In this document: piece after piece, positions 6,592 through 8,665 of the stretch
How the letters are laid out: the number at the start of each line of letters is the position of its first letter
How positions within the stretch are numbered: position 1 is the first letter of the stretch
Source of the DNA: an uncultured Porphyromonadaceae bacterium
Lineage (GTDB): Bacteria > Bacteroidota > Bacteroidia > Bacteroidales > Muribaculaceae
Assembly (NCBI GenBank): GCA_902494595.1
Contig: CABUTY010000037.1
Location: forward strand, 1-8,665
Reading direction: 5' to 3'
DNA: 8,665 nt
Translations under genes and position numbers: made by a program
The notes under the pieces: model-generated
What the model was told of the DNA's origin: nothing
Database searches by the model: none
The model's input: only the letters and a program-made list of their open reading frames with translations

Positions 6592-8665
6592 TTAGAATGT
6601 GGCTACTATACCGAGCGACCAAGTAGTGGCGCGGGGGTAGTTGTTGCCGTCGACACCGCTTGACTCCTCGGGGTCGAGACCCTTGTACTTCGTGATTACG
6701 AAGGGGTTCTGGACACCGGCGAATATACGCAGGTTGAGGTGGTCGTTGATGAGGTTGTCGAAGGTGTAACCTAAGGTTATGTTGTCGCAGCGGAGGAAAG
6801 AAGCGTCGCGCAACCAGTAGTCAGACTCGTTCTGGTTCGTGTTGAAGTAGAAGTCGGTGTCGAGCACGTTGGAGAGCTGGTTGTTGCGGAAGAGGCCGTC
6901 GAGCGACGAGCCGCCGCGCAGAGCTGCTGCATAGATGTAGTTGCCGATAGAGGCACGCAGCGCGAAGCTGAGGTCCCACTTCTTCCAGCGGAAGTTGGAG
7001 CCGAAGGTCATGGTCACCTTGGGATCCTTCGAGTGACGGATCACGCGGTCCTTGGCGTCGATGATACCGTCGGCGTTCTGGTCTACATAAGCGCCCTCGA
7101 TTGGATTCCCCAGGGCGTCGTAGATCTGCTGGTAGAGGTTGAACGAATATGCGGGATAACCCTCTTTCTGAATCATACAGTTTCCACCTGTACCGCCGAA
7201 GCCGCCGCCTACTTCAAAGGTCTTGCCGCCGAGGTCGGTGATCTCGTTGTGGTTCCAGCCTACATTGTAGGAGAGTGTCCATGTGAAGTCGTTGGTAACG
7301 ATGGGCTTGGCGTTGATGTTGAATTCCACACCATAGTTGCGCATCTTACCGATGTTCTGGGGGAGCTTGCTGACGGTGGAGGCACCTGCGAGCACAACCA
7401 CGTCGGAGAGGAGGTCGCGGGTATCGCGGAGATACCATTCGATGCTACCGTTGATGCGGTTGTTCATGAAGCCGAAGTCAAGACCGACGTTCCAGGTGGC
7501 TGTTGTCTCCCATTTGAGGTCGGGATTGTAACCGTCGGGGAAGTAAGGGATGTACCATCCGCCTACGCCGTTGGTATAGAAGGAACCGGGCTGTGCGGGG
7601 GTGTAAGTAGCGAGGTAGTTGTAGTAACCACCCACGGCCTGCTGACCGGTCTCACCCCAACCGAGGCGGAGCTTGAGGTCGGAGAGGACGCCCTGTGCGC
7701 GCTGCATGAAGGGCTCCTGGTCGATACGCCATGCGAGGGCAACGGCGGGGAACACACCCCAGCGGTTGTTCTTGGAGAAACGCGAGGTGGCATCGCCACG
7801 GACTGTGGCTGTGAGCAGGTAACGGTCGAGAAGGCCATAGTTCACACGGCCGAAGAACGAGAGGAGCTGCAGATGGTTGGCCCAGTGATAGTTGCCGCTT
7901 TCGTCGTTCTGGTCAGCCTTGAAGGGCTTGCCTGTGAGGTCTCTCTCGGGATTGTAGTTGAGGATGAAACCGTCGGCGGTATAGATAGCGGGGCTCAGAC
8001 CGGGAGTTGTGGCCATACCGGCCTCCGAGCTCGAACCGTCGTTCCAGCCGTCGGCGTAGTCGCGCGACCATGTGTAACCGGCTGTCACGTCAAGCATCTG
8101 GCTGGCTGCCTCGAACTCCTTCTTATAGTTGAGGTAGAACTCCAGCAGGGTGTTGCTGCGGAACTGGTGCTGGTGGTTCTGGTAACCGCCGCCATAGTTG
8201 GAGTGGTCCTTCCATGCCATGTGGGAGTTGGCGTCGATGATGTTGTAGTCGTCGCCCTTGGTCACGTCGTAACCCAAGTTGAGGTTGGCGTGCAGTTCGG
8301 GGAGGAAGTGGAAGGAGTAGTCAATCTGGAGGTTACCGTTTGAACGCCATACATTGGAGTAGTTCTTGTACTGCGAGATGGTAGCCACGGGGTTGTAGGT
8401 GGCGTTGTTCTCGAGATTGACCACGCCGTCGGCGATGGTATAAGGCTCGTTATAGCCGTTGAAGAGGTACTGGAAAGCACCGTTTGTGTCGCCGCCCACG
8501 ATAGGCTCGTTGGTGCGGATAGGAATTGTCGGGTTGAAGGATACTGCCTGACCGATGGCGTCGGTACGTGCCCAGTTGTTGCGCACATAGTAGCCCTTGG
8601 CGTTGGCAGTGATCGACAAGTGGTCGTCGAAGAATTTGGGAGTCAGGGTGAGACCGAGGGTTGCG
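6592..8665 (-). CDS. susC: SusC/RagA family TonB-linked outer-membrane porin, N-terminal part outside the window
   Basis: The C-terminal 690 residues of a TonB-dependent importer that usually has about 1000. The frame stays open through base 8664 (reading ATLGLTLTPKFFDDH before the Leu codon at 8617-8619), so the gene continues past the right edge; signal peptide, carboxypeptidase-regulatory-like domain and most of the plug are not visible. The visible part is outer-membrane beta barrel with SusC hallmarks: alternating aromatic strands, FFGRVNYGLLDRYLLTATVR, FGVQ-type final strands and the ending YPRATTWSLGIVATF. A calcium-type loop DQNADGIIDAKD (bases 7048-7083) matches the spacing of EF-hand loops often seen in this family. 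It moves SusD-captured oligosaccharides across the outer membrane with TonB energy. It is the first visible gene of the operon; its promoter and any regulator lie beyond 8665. The family is certain; a starch or alpha-glucan substrate is inferred from the SusE/SusF-like neighbours. Confidence 0.93.
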   Translation of the reverse strand, partial: ATLGLTLTPKFFDDHLSITANAKGYYVRNNWARTDAIGQAVSFNPTIPIRTNEPIVGGDTNGAFQYLFNGYNEPYTIADGVVNLENNATYNPVATISQYKNYSNVWRSNGNLQIDYSFHFLPELHANLNLGYDVTKGDDYNIIDANSHMAWKDHSNYGGGYQNHQHQFRSNTLLEFYLNYKKEFEAASQMLDVTAGYTWSRDYADGWNDGSSSEAGMATTPGLSPAIYTADGFILNYNPERDLTGKPFKADQNDESGNYHWANHLQLLSFFGRVNYGLLDRYLLTATVRGDATSRFSKNNRWGVFPAVALAWRIDQEPFMQRAQGVLSDLKLRLGWGETGQQAVGGYYNYLATYTPAQPGSFYTNGVGGWYIPYFPDGYNPDLKWETTATWNVGLDFGFMNNRINGSIEWYLRDTRDLLSDVVVLAGASTVSKLPQNIGKMRNYGVEFNINAKPIVTNDFTWTLSYNVGWNHNEITDLGGKTFEVGGGFGGTGGNCMIQKEGYPAYSFNLYQQIYDALGNPIEGAYVDQNADGIIDAKDRVIRHSKDPKVTMTFGSNFRWKKWDLSFALRASIGNYIYAAALRGGSSLDGLFRNNQLSNVLDTDFYFNTNQNESDYWLRDASFLRCDNITLGYTFDNLINDHLNLRIFAGVQNPFVITKYKGLDPEESSGVDGNNYPRATTWSLGIVATF

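Noticed and set aside
7033..8343. Long open frame of 436 codons on the plus strand opposite the SusC-like gene
   Set aside because: It lies wholly antisense to a clear TonB-dependent barrel, and its translation is a low-complexity Val/Gly/Glu-rich string with no domain features. It is a by-product of the codon use of the real gene.
8617..8619. TTG at 8617-8619 as an alternative start of the SusC-like gene
   Set aside because: The frame remains open upstream to the window edge with typical barrel sequence, so this codon is an internal leucine.
1..8665. CRISPR array, insertion sequence, tRNA or rRNA gene, or integration site
   Set aside because: No regularly spaced direct repeats, transposase-like frame with terminal inverted repeats, or RNA-gene signatures were seen on either strand.

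Overview
The window looks like a chromosomal segment from a gut-type Bacteroidales bacterium. The support is a SusC/SusD pair with Bacteroidetes-style lipoproteins, a TAnnTTTG-type promoter, AT-rich translation starts without clear Shine-Dalgarno sequences, and a 6-phosphofructokinase resembling Bacteroides PfkA as I remember it. The fairly GC-rich coding sequence and the C-terminal tail of one secreted protein suggest Muribaculaceae or a Prevotella relative. That placement is inference, since no ribosomal or other marker gene is present.

Layout. Positions 1-957 (+) hold nearly all of pfkA; only the first few codons lie outside. A short convergent gap with a bidirectional hairpin terminator follows. 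Everything after that is on the minus strand. Read in the direction of transcription, from the right edge leftwards, it contains: the C-terminal two thirds of a SusC-like TonB-dependent porin (cut by the window edge); a SusD-like lipoprotein; a 298-residue SusE-like lipoprotein; a 504-residue SusF-like lipoprotein; a 337-base gap with two hairpins and a promoter; and a 309-residue secreted protein with a type IX-like C-terminal tail.

How the genes work together. SusC and SusD form the outer-membrane glycan import complex. The SusE- and SusF-like lipoproteins are expected to hold glycan, probably starch or another alpha-glucan, at the cell surface. The 309-residue protein carries the same type of glycan-binding module as the SusE-like protein. 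It has an ordinary cleavable signal peptide and a sorting-like tail, so it probably reaches the outside by another route. It occupies the place where SusG amylase sits in the classical sus operon, but no catalytic domain is visible. The transcription start, regulator and enzymes of the locus must lie beyond the right edge or elsewhere. pfkA is convergent with the locus and shares only a terminator with it.

The most interesting points are the non-catalytic secreted protein with its own promoter at the end of the locus, its module shared with the SusE-like lipoprotein, and a strong GC hairpin between susD and the SusE-like gene that may set relative transcript levels. The overall system is a recognisable starch-type utilization locus, not a wholly new one.
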